Origin: Polyangiaceae bacterium
GTDB taxonomy: Bacteria; Myxococcota_A; Polyangia; Polyangiales; Polyangiaceae
DNA length: 64,000 nucleotides
NCBI GenBank assembly: GCA_025353725.1
Contig: JANXOF010000080.1
Span: forward strand, 1 to 64,000
Direction: 5' to 3'
The notes under the pieces were generated by a model. That model did not search any database. It was not told where the DNA came from and saw only the letters and a list, made by a program, of their open reading frames with translations. Each line of letters starts with the position of its first letter. The stretch's first letter is position 1. The translations under genes were made by a program, and so were the position numbers. Below are positions 16,121 to 24,314 of the stretch, piece by piece.

Positions 16121-16842
16121 CTTTTAAGCTTTGCGAGCAGTGCCTCGGCGCGGAGCTTCCACACGACGCCGACAGCCTCCATGAAGATTTTGCGGCTCAT
16201 CTTCGATGCGCCTGCCGTGCGGTCGACGAAGACGATCGGTACCTCGTCGACACGCATCTCTTTGAGAAGCGCGCGGTAGGTCATTTCGATCTGAAACGAG
16301 TATCCGTTCGATTGGATGGTGTCGATGTTGATGGCTTCGAGCGCGCGCCGCGTGAACGCCTTGTATCCGCTCGTAAGGTCCTTCACGTCGAGTCCGAGAA
16401 TGGTGCGCGAGTAAATCGAGCCACCCTTTGAAATAAAGTGTCGCCCGAGCCCCCAGCCGAGCACGCCGCCGCCCGGAATATTGCGTGAGCCAATCACTAC
16501 ATCGGCGCCATCGTCGAGCGCGCGCACGAAGTCCGGTAAATACTTGACGTCATGAGATAAATCAGCATCCATCTCGAAGAAGCGGTCATAGCCTTCGGCC
16601 AGGCCGCGCTGAAACGCCTGGATGTAGGCCGTCCCGAGGCCGAGCTTGCCAGCCCGGTGCATGACGGTAACCCGCGGATCTAAGGCCGCAAGGGCGTCGG
16701 CGATGTCCCCCGTGCCGTCCGGAGAATGATCGTCCACGATCCGGAGGTCGGCCTCGGGCATGGCCGAACGGACCGCCTCGACGAACCGCGGAAGGTTCTC
16801 TTTCTCGTTGTAAGTCGGTGTGACAATGAGGGTTCTGGTCAT
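16117..16842 (-). CDS. Family 2 glycosyltransferase, dolichol/polyprenol-phosphate-mannose synthase type
   Basis: 241 residues from ATG at 16842. The GT-A fold is clear: VTPTYNEKENLPRFVEAV at the N-terminus, the nucleotide-binding RIVDDHSPDGTGDIA, and FEMDADLSHDVKYLP with the metal-binding DAD. The acceptor-loop SGYKAFTRRALE completes it. Length and motifs match single-domain Dpm1 enzymes, which move a sugar from a nucleotide donor to a polyprenyl-phosphate carrier on the cytoplasmic membrane. There is no C-terminal membrane domain. It is divergent from the GAF kinase gene with 75 bp between starts, and its last bases overlap the FGE-fold gene by 4 bp. Confidence 0.92.
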   Translation of the reverse strand: MTRTLIVTPTYNEKENLPRFVEAVRSAMPEADLRIVDDHSPDGTGDIADALAALDPRVTVMHRAGKLGLGTAYIQAFQRGLAEGYDRFFEMDADLSHDVKYLPDFVRALDDGADVVIGSRNIPGGGVLGWGLGRHFISKGGSIYSRTILGLDVKDLTSGYKAFTRRALEAINIDTIQSNGYSFQIEMTYRALLKEMRVDEVPIVFVDRTAGASKMSRKIFMEAVGVVWKLRAEALLAKLKS

Positions 16843-16917
16843 CCGAACGGCTCCATACCACTTTCCCGGCCGGGGTTCCCCGCACGAGAAAGCGCGAAAG
16901 TGGTTTAGAATCACGGC

Positions 16918-18882
16918 GTGGCTTTCAAATCCACACGACCGACCCCCGCGCCCGCCAGCGCTGACACCGCGGCTGGCAGCGGCACGGCCGTGGGCAACGC
17001 CAGCGAATCGAGCGCGAATCGTTCGCCGGACCTCGCTTCGCTGTCCCGGCTCGGACCCCGCGCGTCGGAGGTTGGCACGCTCCACGCCGAGCACACCATC
17101 GCCCAGTTGACCGAAGAGCTTCGCCGGGAGCGGCGCATCGGCATTGCGCTCCGAGAAGTGGGCCTTGCCCTTGGCACGACCCTCGACCTCGACCAGCTCC
17201 TTGCCTTGATTCTCGAGAAAGTGATCGACGCCGTCGAGGCTGACCGCGCCACCCTCTACCTTCTCGACGATCGTAAAAGTGAGCTCGTTTCGCGGATTGT
17301 CCAGGGCGACGAGGTGCGTGCCATCCGCCTGAAGGTAGGGCAGGGCATCGCGGGCCACGTCGCTCACACGAGTAAGGCGCTGCTCGTCAACGAACCGTAC
17401 GAAGACGCGCGGTTCAACCCCGAATGGGACATGACCTCGGGGTACCGGACGCGATCCATCCTCGCCGTGCCGATGAAAAACCACCTCGGGCGCACGATTG
17501 GCGTCGTGCAGGTGCTGAACAAGAGAACGGGGAAGTTTACGGACCACGACGCCGTGACGCTCGCCGCACTCGCGACCCAAGCCGCCATAGCGGTCGATAA
17601 TTCAAGGCTTTTTCTCTCGGTCACGCAGAAAAATACGGAGCTTCTGGAGATCAAAGAGCAGCTCGAGCATCGCGTACGAGACCTCAAGCTGCTCTTTGAT
17701 CTCGAGTCAGCGATGGGCCGCGCGACGTCGCTCGACGCCTTGCTTACGGGCGTTCTCAGCGAAGCGTTACGCACCAGCGGCGCGATTGCAGGAGCCTTTG
17801 CGCTCCGCGACCACAGCACTGAGGTCGCTCACCTCTACGTCATGAAGCACGAGGAGAATGCGAAGCTTCTTCGAACGCCGGTGCGCGTCACGCAGGGTTT
17901 CACGGGCGCCGCGATGGCCTCGGGGGAGGTCATTTTTACGAACGATGCGCAGGCTCATCCGGCCGACGACCACGCGCTCGACGAGACCCTTGGCGAACCG
18001 TGCCGCACGTGTATCTGTGTGCCGCTCGAGGGTGAAGAAGGGGAGGCGATGGGCGCTATCGCGCTTTATAACAAGGGCACCGCACGCGACGGAGCCGATG
18101 GCTTTGACGATGACGACCGCGCGCTCTTGCTCCTCATTGCGGCGAACGCGTCGACGGCCATTCAATTGCAGCTCTCGCGCGAGGCACGCGAACGCGAAGA
18201 GCGCCTCACCACGATAGGAAGGCTTCTTTCTGGGGTGATTCACGATCTAAAAACGCCGCTCACCGTGATTAGTGGCTACGTGCAACTCATGCAGCATGCC
18301 GACAAGCGTAACGTTCGTGAGGAGTACGCCGAGCTCGCTCTCAAGCAGTTTGCCCACATTGGCGCGATGCAACGTGATGTCCTCGAGTTCGCGCGCGGCG
18401 AAAAAACGTTACTTATCCGAAAGGTCTACCTGGCGAGTTTCTTTGGCGACGTGCGCGAACAGCTTCAGATGCAGCTCGCGCGTCTGGGGGTAGAGCTCGT
18501 GATCGACCTCGCCGACAAGGGAGTCGCGCGGTTTGACGAGGGAAAGATCCTTCGCGTCATTCACAACCTCGCGCGCAACGCCGCCGAGGCGATGGGTGAA
18601 AAAGGCGGAAAGTTCACGATTAAAGTCACCCGCGAGAAGGACAAAACGGGCGAAGAAGCGCTCGTCCTGACGTTCTCCGATAGCGGGCCGGGTATTCCGA
18701 AAGACATTGAACACCGCTTGTTCCAGTCGTTTGTGACGAGCGGGAAAAAGGGCGGAACGGGGCTCGGACTCGCAATTACGAGGCGTATCGCCGAGGAGCA
18801 CGGAGGAAGCGTTAGCGTCCACTCGTCGAGCCGCGGCGCGACGTTCAAGATGCGCCTGCCTCAAACGCACCCTGAGGGGTAA
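16918..18882 (+). CDS. Soluble hybrid sensor histidine kinase with two GAF domains
   Basis: 654 residues from GTG at 16918. A disordered N-terminus leads to GAF1 (about residues 75-245, GQGIAGHVAHTSKALLVNEP), a coiled coil (KNTELLEIKEQLEHRVRDL), and GAF2 (about 255-420, with a CRTCIC pair). HisKA follows at the H box GVIHDLKTPLTVISGYVQLM, then HATPase with N box (NLARNAAEAM) and G boxes (FSDSGPGIP, GGTGLGLAI). All catalytic motifs are intact. There are no membrane helices, so it senses a cytoplasmic ligand or redox signal. No response regulator is adjacent. The next gene starts 3 bp after its stop, so the two are co-transcribed. Confidence 0.93.
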   Translation: MAFKSTRPTPAPASADTAAGSGTAVGNASESSANRSPDLASLSRLGPRASEVGTLHAEHTIAQLTEELRRERRIGIALREVGLALGTTLDLDQLLALILEKVIDAVEADRATLYLLDDRKSELVSRIVQGDEVRAIRLKVGQGIAGHVAHTSKALLVNEPYEDARFNPEWDMTSGYRTRSILAVPMKNHLGRTIGVVQVLNKRTGKFTDHDAVTLAALATQAAIAVDNSRLFLSVTQKNTELLEIKEQLEHRVRDLKLLFDLESAMGRATSLDALLTGVLSEALRTSGAIAGAFALRDHSTEVAHLYVMKHEENAKLLRTPVRVTQGFTGAAMASGEVIFTNDAQAHPADDHALDETLGEPCRTCICVPLEGEEGEAMGAIALYNKGTARDGADGFDDDDRALLLLIAANASTAIQLQLSREAREREERLTTIGRLLSGVIHDLKTPLTVISGYVQLMQHADKRNVREEYAELALKQFAHIGAMQRDVLEFARGEKTLLIRKVYLASFFGDVREQLQMQLARLGVELVIDLADKGVARFDEGKILRVIHNLARNAAEAMGEKGGKFTIKVTREKDKTGEEALVLTFSDSGPGIPKDIEHRLFQSFVTSGKKGGTGLGLAITRRIAEEHGGSVSVHSSSRGATFKMRLPQTHPEG

Positions 18883-18884
18883 AT

Positions 18885-20360
18885 GTGCAAACTGCAAATA
18901 TGTCGAGATACGGTTACCGCTCCCTTTGGCTAACGTCGGCCTGGCTTGTCGTGAGCACGAGCCACGCACAGGCGCCGCCATTGAAGCGACGGGTGCAGCT
19001 CGAGCCGGGCGTCGCGCAAGTCGAGGCTCGCCGTCCAAGTGAGCCCGACGCGCCTCCGTGGGTCGACGAGGGAGACGTGCCTGTCCCCGCCTGGGCTACG
19101 TCCGTTGCGCCGACGAAACCTGACGCAGCTTTTTATGCGGACCCGAGTCAAGCGGCGAGCCGTCGCGGAAGCGCTCAATGGGGCGCTCGCTTGCCTCTCT
19201 TCGCGACCAAGCGTGGTCCGGGGTGCCTTGGGCGTTGGCTGAACGTCGGGCCCTTCGCTTGGATTTGTTCGGACGTGGCAGCGTACTCCGAAGACGCTGT
19301 CTCTTCACCGCCGCTCGGCGCGCGTCCGTGGATGCTGCCCGGAGGCGATGGCATTCGTCCGTCGCGTCCTGGAGCGCGCGAGCTTCCGCCGATCGAGCCT
19401 ACGTCGCCGACGGACGACGGGCTTCCGTACCGCTACTTCTTTGCGGGCCCTCAAGGGGCGTTTGGGTACGCGAACCTCGACAACGCCGAGGGCGGAGGTG
19501 CCCCGGATCAGGAACTCGAACAGGGCTTCGCCGTGGCTATCGTCGAGGAGACGACCGCGAATGGTGAGGCTTGGGGAAAGACGAAAAAAGGCCGCTGGAT
19601 CGCGATGCGCGAACTCGTTTCAGCGCGCGCCTTCCTTTTTCACGGTGAACTGGTGACAGACGGAAAGCTCGATGTCGCTTGGGTTTTGTCGCCAAAAGCG
19701 AATGTGTACGCGGCTCCGAAACCAGAAAAGGTCGTCGCAACTCGCGTGCGTTTCGAAAAGGTACGCGTGGTCGAGGAGAGCGGCACGGGGGCGACCGCGA
19801 TGGTGCGCATTGTCGTTGCGCTCACGGAGGGCGTTGGGTCAGGCGTCGAGTCGGGGTGGATGCGCGCCCGTGACCTCTCGCGCGCCCAGCTTGCCGCACC
19901 GCCTGTTGAAGCGGAGGGCGCAGGCGCCCCTGCGCGATGGTTGGACATTGACCTGGCTCAGCAAACCCTCGTGGCTTATGAGGGCGCGAAACCGCTCTTC
20001 GCGACGCTCGTGTCGACCGGCAAAGGGCCGCCAAAGTCCGAATTCGGAACGCACCTTGGAGTGCACCGCATTTGGGTAAAGATCGTTACGACGAAAATGG
20101 ACAATCTCGATAAAGAAGATGCGGAGCGGCACTACGCGATTGAGGACGTGCCTTGGGTTCAATTCTTTGACAAAGCTATCGCCCTTCACGGTGTGTTTTG
20201 GCACCGAGATTTCGGCCATGTTCATAGCCACGGATGCGTAAACCTTGCACCCATCGATGCTCGCTGGCTTTACGCGTTTACCGCTCCCCACCTGCCCATC
20301 GGCTGGGCTGCCGTATACCCTACAAAGGTCGAACTCGGCACTGTGGTTCGCATTCGCTAG
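18885..20360 (+). CDS. Exported L,D-transpeptidase (YkuD family)
   Basis: 491 residues. GTG at 18885 is preferred because GAGGGG lies about 6 bases upstream; an ATG at 18900 is the alternative. A signal peptide ends at about STSHAQA. The first 320 residues hold SH3-like segments (ATRVRFEKVRVVEESGTGAT), and the C-terminal domain is YkuD. It begins ARWLDIDLAQQTLVAYEG and carries the catalytic block ALHGVFWH...HSHGCVNL with the nucleophilic Cys. Such enzymes form 3-3 peptidoglycan cross-links or attach proteins to the wall. It follows the GAF kinase in one transcript, which may tie cell-wall remodelling to the kinase's signal. Confidence 0.92.
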   Translation: MQTANMSRYGYRSLWLTSAWLVVSTSHAQAPPLKRRVQLEPGVAQVEARRPSEPDAPPWVDEGDVPVPAWATSVAPTKPDAAFYADPSQAASRRGSAQWGARLPLFATKRGPGCLGRWLNVGPFAWICSDVAAYSEDAVSSPPLGARPWMLPGGDGIRPSRPGARELPPIEPTSPTDDGLPYRYFFAGPQGAFGYANLDNAEGGGAPDQELEQGFAVAIVEETTANGEAWGKTKKGRWIAMRELVSARAFLFHGELVTDGKLDVAWVLSPKANVYAAPKPEKVVATRVRFEKVRVVEESGTGATAMVRIVVALTEGVGSGVESGWMRARDLSRAQLAAPPVEAEGAGAPARWLDIDLAQQTLVAYEGAKPLFATLVSTGKGPPKSEFGTHLGVHRIWVKIVTTKMDNLDKEDAERHYAIEDVPWVQFFDKAIALHGVFWHRDFGHVHSHGCVNLAPIDARWLYAFTAPHLPIGWAAVYPTKVELGTVVRIR

Positions 20361-20403
20361 GTGGGAGCTCGGCAGGCGTTCTAGCGTGTACGAAACGACG
20401 GCA

Positions 20404-21066
20404 TCAGCCGCCGTTGAACTTGAACGCGGCGCCAAGGGCGCTACGCGCAAGCTCGACGCCGCCGAGCTGGATCGAACGGACAAAGTGGGCATCGACGTCG
20501 ACGGCTTGATCGCCCACGATGACGGTGCCGCCAACGACATACTGGTCGCGCGGTACGACGTAGGATTTTTGCTCAAGAGGCAAAATCAAGCGTACCCACT
20601 GCGCATCGCGCGATGCTCGGTATGTGGTCCACGCCACGAGCGGTGTCGGTACCGTAGTGCCCGCAGGAGCCGTCACGGGGGCGAGTACCCAAGGCTCGTC
20701 GCCAGGCACGCTCCACTCGGTTCGCTTGCCCTCGCGCTCGACCACGACGGTGCGTGACGGCGGGTCGAACGTGACTTTGGTTTCGAGAGAGTTTGGTGCT
20801 TCACCGCGCGCACGGGTTTCGGCGTGCACAAGCCTCCCGGATGCGTCCAGGCGTACGTCTTCGGCGATAGACATCCACCCGTTCTGCAACGCGTTTCTCC
20901 CGGCGGGCGCCCGTGTGTCGGAATGCCACGACTCGCCTGAGGACTGCGTCTCTAAGCGAGCTTCGGAAGCGGGCTGAGACGTTGAGTCTCCGCTGGGTCG
21001 GCAACCCGTTGCGAGAAAAAGTACGATTCCGACGGTGAACACTGGCTTCAAGCCCAAGGGTTTCAT
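20404..21066 (-). CDS. Lipoprotein of unknown function
   Basis: 220 residues from ATG at 21066, with GAGGAG seven bases upstream. The signal peptide has lipobox FLATGC (Cys near residue 22). A Ser-rich linker precedes a beta-rich domain with repeated short strands (RLVHAETRARGEAPNSLETK, RTVVVEREGKRTEWSVPGDE) and a possible second module (SYVVPRDQYVVGGTVIVGDQ). I recognise no family. It converges with the L,D-transpeptidase gene, 43 bp apart, and is divergent from the ABC1 kinase gene. Confidence 0.75.
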   Translation of the reverse strand: MKPLGLKPVFTVGIVLFLATGCRPSGDSTSQPASEARLETQSSGESWHSDTRAPAGRNALQNGWMSIAEDVRLDASGRLVHAETRARGEAPNSLETKVTFDPPSRTVVVEREGKRTEWSVPGDEPWVLAPVTAPAGTTVPTPLVAWTTYRASRDAQWVRLILPLEQKSYVVPRDQYVVGGTVIVGDQAVDVDAHFVRSIQLGGVELARSALGAAFKFNGG

Positions 21067-21380
21067 GTTCGTCTCCTCTTCGTCTAGTGATACGCCGTCG
21101 AGACGCACTTGTGACTCGAAATGTTTCTCTCCTTGAAATTCAGTACGAAAATGCGCCGATCACCGCTGTTGTGTGCGGTTGGAGGCAGGCCGCGGGCTCT
21201 TGTCTTGGGAGGACCACCTCCCGTACGTGAAGTCTTCCCTATGTTTGGTGAGCGCATCAACGCCCAGCGTGGGTCGTATCCATGAGCTATGCATGCATGG
21301 AAGGGACACGCGACCGCGTTGACGGGGCCCGCCTATGCCCTCTCGGCTTAAACCTCCGGCAATAGTGGTAGGTTAGCACC
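21067..21380. other. Divergent intergenic region with perfect hairpin
   Basis: 314 bp between the starts of the lipoprotein gene (minus) and the ABC1 kinase gene (plus). It should hold both promoters. I see no gene. The one clear structure is the inverted repeat at 21207-21222. Confidence 0.5.
21207..21222. repeat. Perfect inverted repeat GGGAGG-acca-CCTCCC
   Basis: A 6-bp perfect palindrome with a 4-base loop in the divergent intergenic region. There is no T-run, so a terminator is unlikely. It could be an operator or, as it contains GGAGG, a hairpin in a leader transcript. Confidence 0.4.
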
Positions 21381-23105
21381 GTGATTTCCGTTGTTTCAGC
21401 CGTACGCGACCTTGGGCGACTCCGTGAGATCACGAGTGTGCTCGTACGGCACGGGTTCGGCGAAGTGGTCACGCGCGTCGGCTTCGGCCGGAGACCGCGT
21501 CGAGGAACGGCGAGCGACCCGCCTCCGCCGCTACGCGCCACCGATGATCCTCCCGAAATCTCGACGGAGGAGCTAGCGACGGGTGAGGAAGAGAGAGCAC
21601 GAATCTCGACCGCAGAGCGAGTTCGCCTCGTTCTGCAAGACCTTGGCCCTTCGTTCATTAAGCTGGGTCAGATCGCCTCCACGCGTCCGGACCTCTTGCC
21701 GCGTGACGTCATTTTCGAATTGAAAAAGCTCCAAGAGAGTGTTCCCCCGGTGCCTTTCGCCGAAGTGCGAAGGGTCGTGCAGGACAGCCTCGGCGAGACG
21801 CTCGAGAGTGCGTTCGTTTGGTTCGATGACAAGCCGCTCGCCGCGGCGTCCATAGGTCAAGTGCATCGCGCCACACTCGCGACAAGCGACGGCGAGCAAG
21901 CCGTGGTCGTCAAGGTGCAGCGTCCGAATGTTGGCGCTACCGTGCAGCGGGATCTCGAACTGCTCCACATCATGGCGGCGGCTCTTGAGCGCGCCATCCC
22001 GGAGACGCGGCTCTATTCCCCTGTTGGCCTTGTGCAGCAGTTCGAACGGTCGATCACGGCCGAACTGAACTTTACGATCGAAGGCGAAAACGCCGAGCGT
22101 TTTGCGAAAAACTTTGAGGGAACGAAGCTTGGAGAGCTCGTGAGATTCCCGAAGATTTATAAACAGGCCTCAAGCAAGCACGTACTCACCCTCGAGTTCT
22201 TCGACGGTCTTAACTTCGAGCGGGCCGTCTCCGCCGGCGCTTCGGGCAAACAGCTCGCGCAAAATGCCGTTGGCATCGTTATCAAAATGATTTTCGAGGA
22301 CGGCTTCTTTCACGCTGACCCGCACCCCGGAAACATTCTTATTCTGAAGAATCCGGAGTGGTCGTCACCTGTCATCGGTCTCATCGATCTTGGGATGGTG
22401 GGGCGCCTCAGCCCCGAACTACGCGACAGGACCGTCGACCTGATGCTCGCAGCCGTGCGCAAGGACGCTTACGCCGTGGCGGACGCGCTTTACGCATTAG
22501 GGCGCGCGACGAAAAAGGTCGATATGCGCGAGTACCGCGCGGAGATCGCTCTACTCGCGGAAAAGTACCTTGGGCGTCCGCTCAGAGAAATCGATCTCTC
22601 GTCGATGCTCCGTGATCTCGTACAAGCCGCGATGAAATACGGCGTCGAAATTCCAACAGATTTCATGCTTGTCGGCAAAGCGATCATGACGCTCGAGGGA
22701 ATAGGCAAACAGCTCGACCCCGAGCTCGATATTTTCGGTGAGGCGCAACCCTACTTCGTTGCGATCATGAAAAAGCGCTATTCCCCCCAGCGCCTCGGCA
22801 ACGAGCTCATTCGCGGGGTCGAGCAGCTCTCTCGCGCCACGTATGACGTGCCGCTTCAGGCGCGCGAGATCCTTGAAGACCTTAGACTCGGCCGCCTTGT
22901 CATCAAGACGGCTGACCCTGGGCTACCCTTGGCTGCGGACAGGCTGGGGCGTACCCTTTTTACGGGGCTTGTCGTGTCGGCCTCGACCCTCGCGGGCGCC
23001 ATCGTTTTGCCGCACCAAACGTTGGTTTCTGCGACGTTGTTTGGCGTTTCCGGTGTGCTCTTAGCCGTTCATTGGCTTAGCTCGCGAACGAGAGCGAGTT
23101 CCTAA
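21381..23105 (+). CDS. ABC1/UbiB-family atypical protein kinase
   Basis: 574 residues from GTG at 21381. All hallmarks of the ABC1 (AarF/UbiB/COQ8) fold are present. These are the KxGQ motif (FIKLGQIASTRPDLLP), the alanine-rich loop (AAASIGQVHRATL) with the following Lys strand (VVVKVQRPNV), and the catalytic and metal segments FHADPHPGNI and LIDLGMVGRL. Two membrane helices close the protein (FTGLVVSASTLAGAIVLP and LFGVSGVLLAVHWL). UbiB proteins act at the inner membrane as ATPases that aid isoprenoid-quinone biosynthesis or lipid handling. No quinone-biosynthesis genes are adjacent. Confidence 0.93.
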   Translation: MISVVSAVRDLGRLREITSVLVRHGFGEVVTRVGFGRRPRRGTASDPPPPLRATDDPPEISTEELATGEEERARISTAERVRLVLQDLGPSFIKLGQIASTRPDLLPRDVIFELKKLQESVPPVPFAEVRRVVQDSLGETLESAFVWFDDKPLAAASIGQVHRATLATSDGEQAVVVKVQRPNVGATVQRDLELLHIMAAALERAIPETRLYSPVGLVQQFERSITAELNFTIEGENAERFAKNFEGTKLGELVRFPKIYKQASSKHVLTLEFFDGLNFERAVSAGASGKQLAQNAVGIVIKMIFEDGFFHADPHPGNILILKNPEWSSPVIGLIDLGMVGRLSPELRDRTVDLMLAAVRKDAYAVADALYALGRATKKVDMREYRAEIALLAEKYLGRPLREIDLSSMLRDLVQAAMKYGVEIPTDFMLVGKAIMTLEGIGKQLDPELDIFGEAQPYFVAIMKKRYSPQRLGNELIRGVEQLSRATYDVPLQAREILEDLRLGRLVIKTADPGLPLAADRLGRTLFTGLVVSASTLAGAIVLPHQTLVSATLFGVSGVLLAVHWLSSRTRASS

Positions 23106-23143
23106 ACGTCACCGGCTGTTTGAGGTGAGCCGTTGTCGCGCGT

Positions 23144-24094
23144 CTAGAAAGTCAGATCGCGCCATGACGTAAAGCTCGCGTCTGTACTCCAAATCGCACT
23201 CGCGCAATCGGTCGTTCCTGGGGCCGCAAGCCGATGCATCGTAACGCCCTCTTTGGACACGCCAAATCGACGTTGAAGACTTTTGGTGAGCGCCACGACT
23301 GAGCTCTCTTGCGCGTGGCTCATTCCTCTCATCCCGACGCCGCTCTCGATCTCCTTTGCGGTTTCGGTTTCGATTTCCACGCCTATTGAGTTGTAGTTTG
23401 CGATTTTTGCGTGATAGGCAATATTATTTTCGGGCACTGTTCGCAGGATCGTCCCGTCACGGAGGACAACAAAGTGAGCGGCGCCTTCTCCGTGTTTTTT
23501 GACGACCTCGCAGTCCTTCTCTTGCCAGTCGGACTTAAACTGGTCCCAGTGCCCAAGCGTGTTGTGGAGAACGATTCTCTCGATTTCTGACGCCGTTCGG
23601 TTGGCGGCTTTGAACTGACAAGAGCTCGCGTAGTTCGCTGTATTGTCGACGATCTGAGGCACGCTCGACGACCAGCCTTCGAAGTGTTCGCGAAACGCAT
23701 AGACTTGTCCGCCCGCGCCGAATTTTGAGCCGCAGGGTGACGGCTGGCTTGTCAGAAGCTTGACTCGGACGTGCTTGCTCTCGTTGGCGGTTACGCTGAC
23801 CGAAACCTTCGTTCCCTTCGCAAGAAAGCATTTGTCTGGGCTTTCGAGGGTGGTGGAGTCTGCTGTTGTTGTCTTGATGTGCGTGTCGACCTTTGCCGTT
23901 ATGAGCTCGAAGCCGTTCGCGTCGCGGACGGCGGCCTCGCCTTGTTCGGAGTCGTCGCTCGGGACCTCGGATGCGCACCCAAAAGCCGCCACAAGCAACA
24001 CTCCGATCGGCAGCGTCAACTTAGGGAGGAGAGAGAGGAACGCCGCGGGAGAGACGGGGAGCATTTGCCTAACGAGGTGCGAGCTACGTGCCAT
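23144..24094 (-). CDS. N-acetylmuramoyl-L-alanine amidase lipoprotein (Amidase_2)
   Basis: About 316 residues. ATG at 24094 gives a basic N-region before the signal peptide; ATG at 24064 is an alternative. The lipobox is VAAFGC. Residues about 40-150 form an SH3-like module ending in a Cys-containing segment. The C-terminal Amidase_2 domain has the first zinc His in IERIVLHNT and the second in VTMHRLAAPGTTDC, with the Cys as third ligand. VPENNIAYHAKIANYNSIGV is the conserved core. It cleaves the amide bond between MurNAc and the peptide stem and should act from the outer or inner membrane leaflet facing the periplasm. Confidence 0.9.
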   Translation of the reverse strand: MARSSHLVRQMLPVSPAAFLSLLPKLTLPIGVLLVAAFGCASEVPSDDSEQGEAAVRDANGFELITAKVDTHIKTTTADSTTLESPDKCFLAKGTKVSVSVTANESKHVRVKLLTSQPSPCGSKFGAGGQVYAFREHFEGWSSSVPQIVDNTANYASSCQFKAANRTASEIERIVLHNTLGHWDQFKSDWQEKDCEVVKKHGEGAAHFVVLRDGTILRTVPENNIAYHAKIANYNSIGVEIETETAKEIESGVGMRGMSHAQESSVVALTKSLQRRFGVSKEGVTMHRLAAPGTTDCASAIWSTDASFTSWRDLTF

Positions 24095-24314
24095 GCCTAC
24101 GTGTAGGGCGAATGCACGCGAGTGAAGTCTGCTGTCCGGTGATTCACGGCCTTTGTGCACACTCTCAGGTGGCTTTTTCGTCGGCTATCTGGAGATCGTC
24201 GCGCCCTTTCACGTGTCGGCATGGATCACTCGACCACCATGTTGCCCGACTAGGGGGACGAGATATCGTTTGGGAAGAATGCGTTTTCACGAATGGACTC
24301 GGGAGAAGCCGCTC

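Noticed and set aside
16843-17580. Minus-strand extension of the glycosyltransferase gene
   Set aside because: The GT-A fold begins at MTRTLIVTPTYN (16842). The extension lies opposite the GAF kinase gene and is non-coding in character.
23113-23132. CGGCT...AGCCG as a terminator after the ABC1 kinase
   Set aside because: Only five base pairs with a ten-base loop and no T-run; too weak to call.
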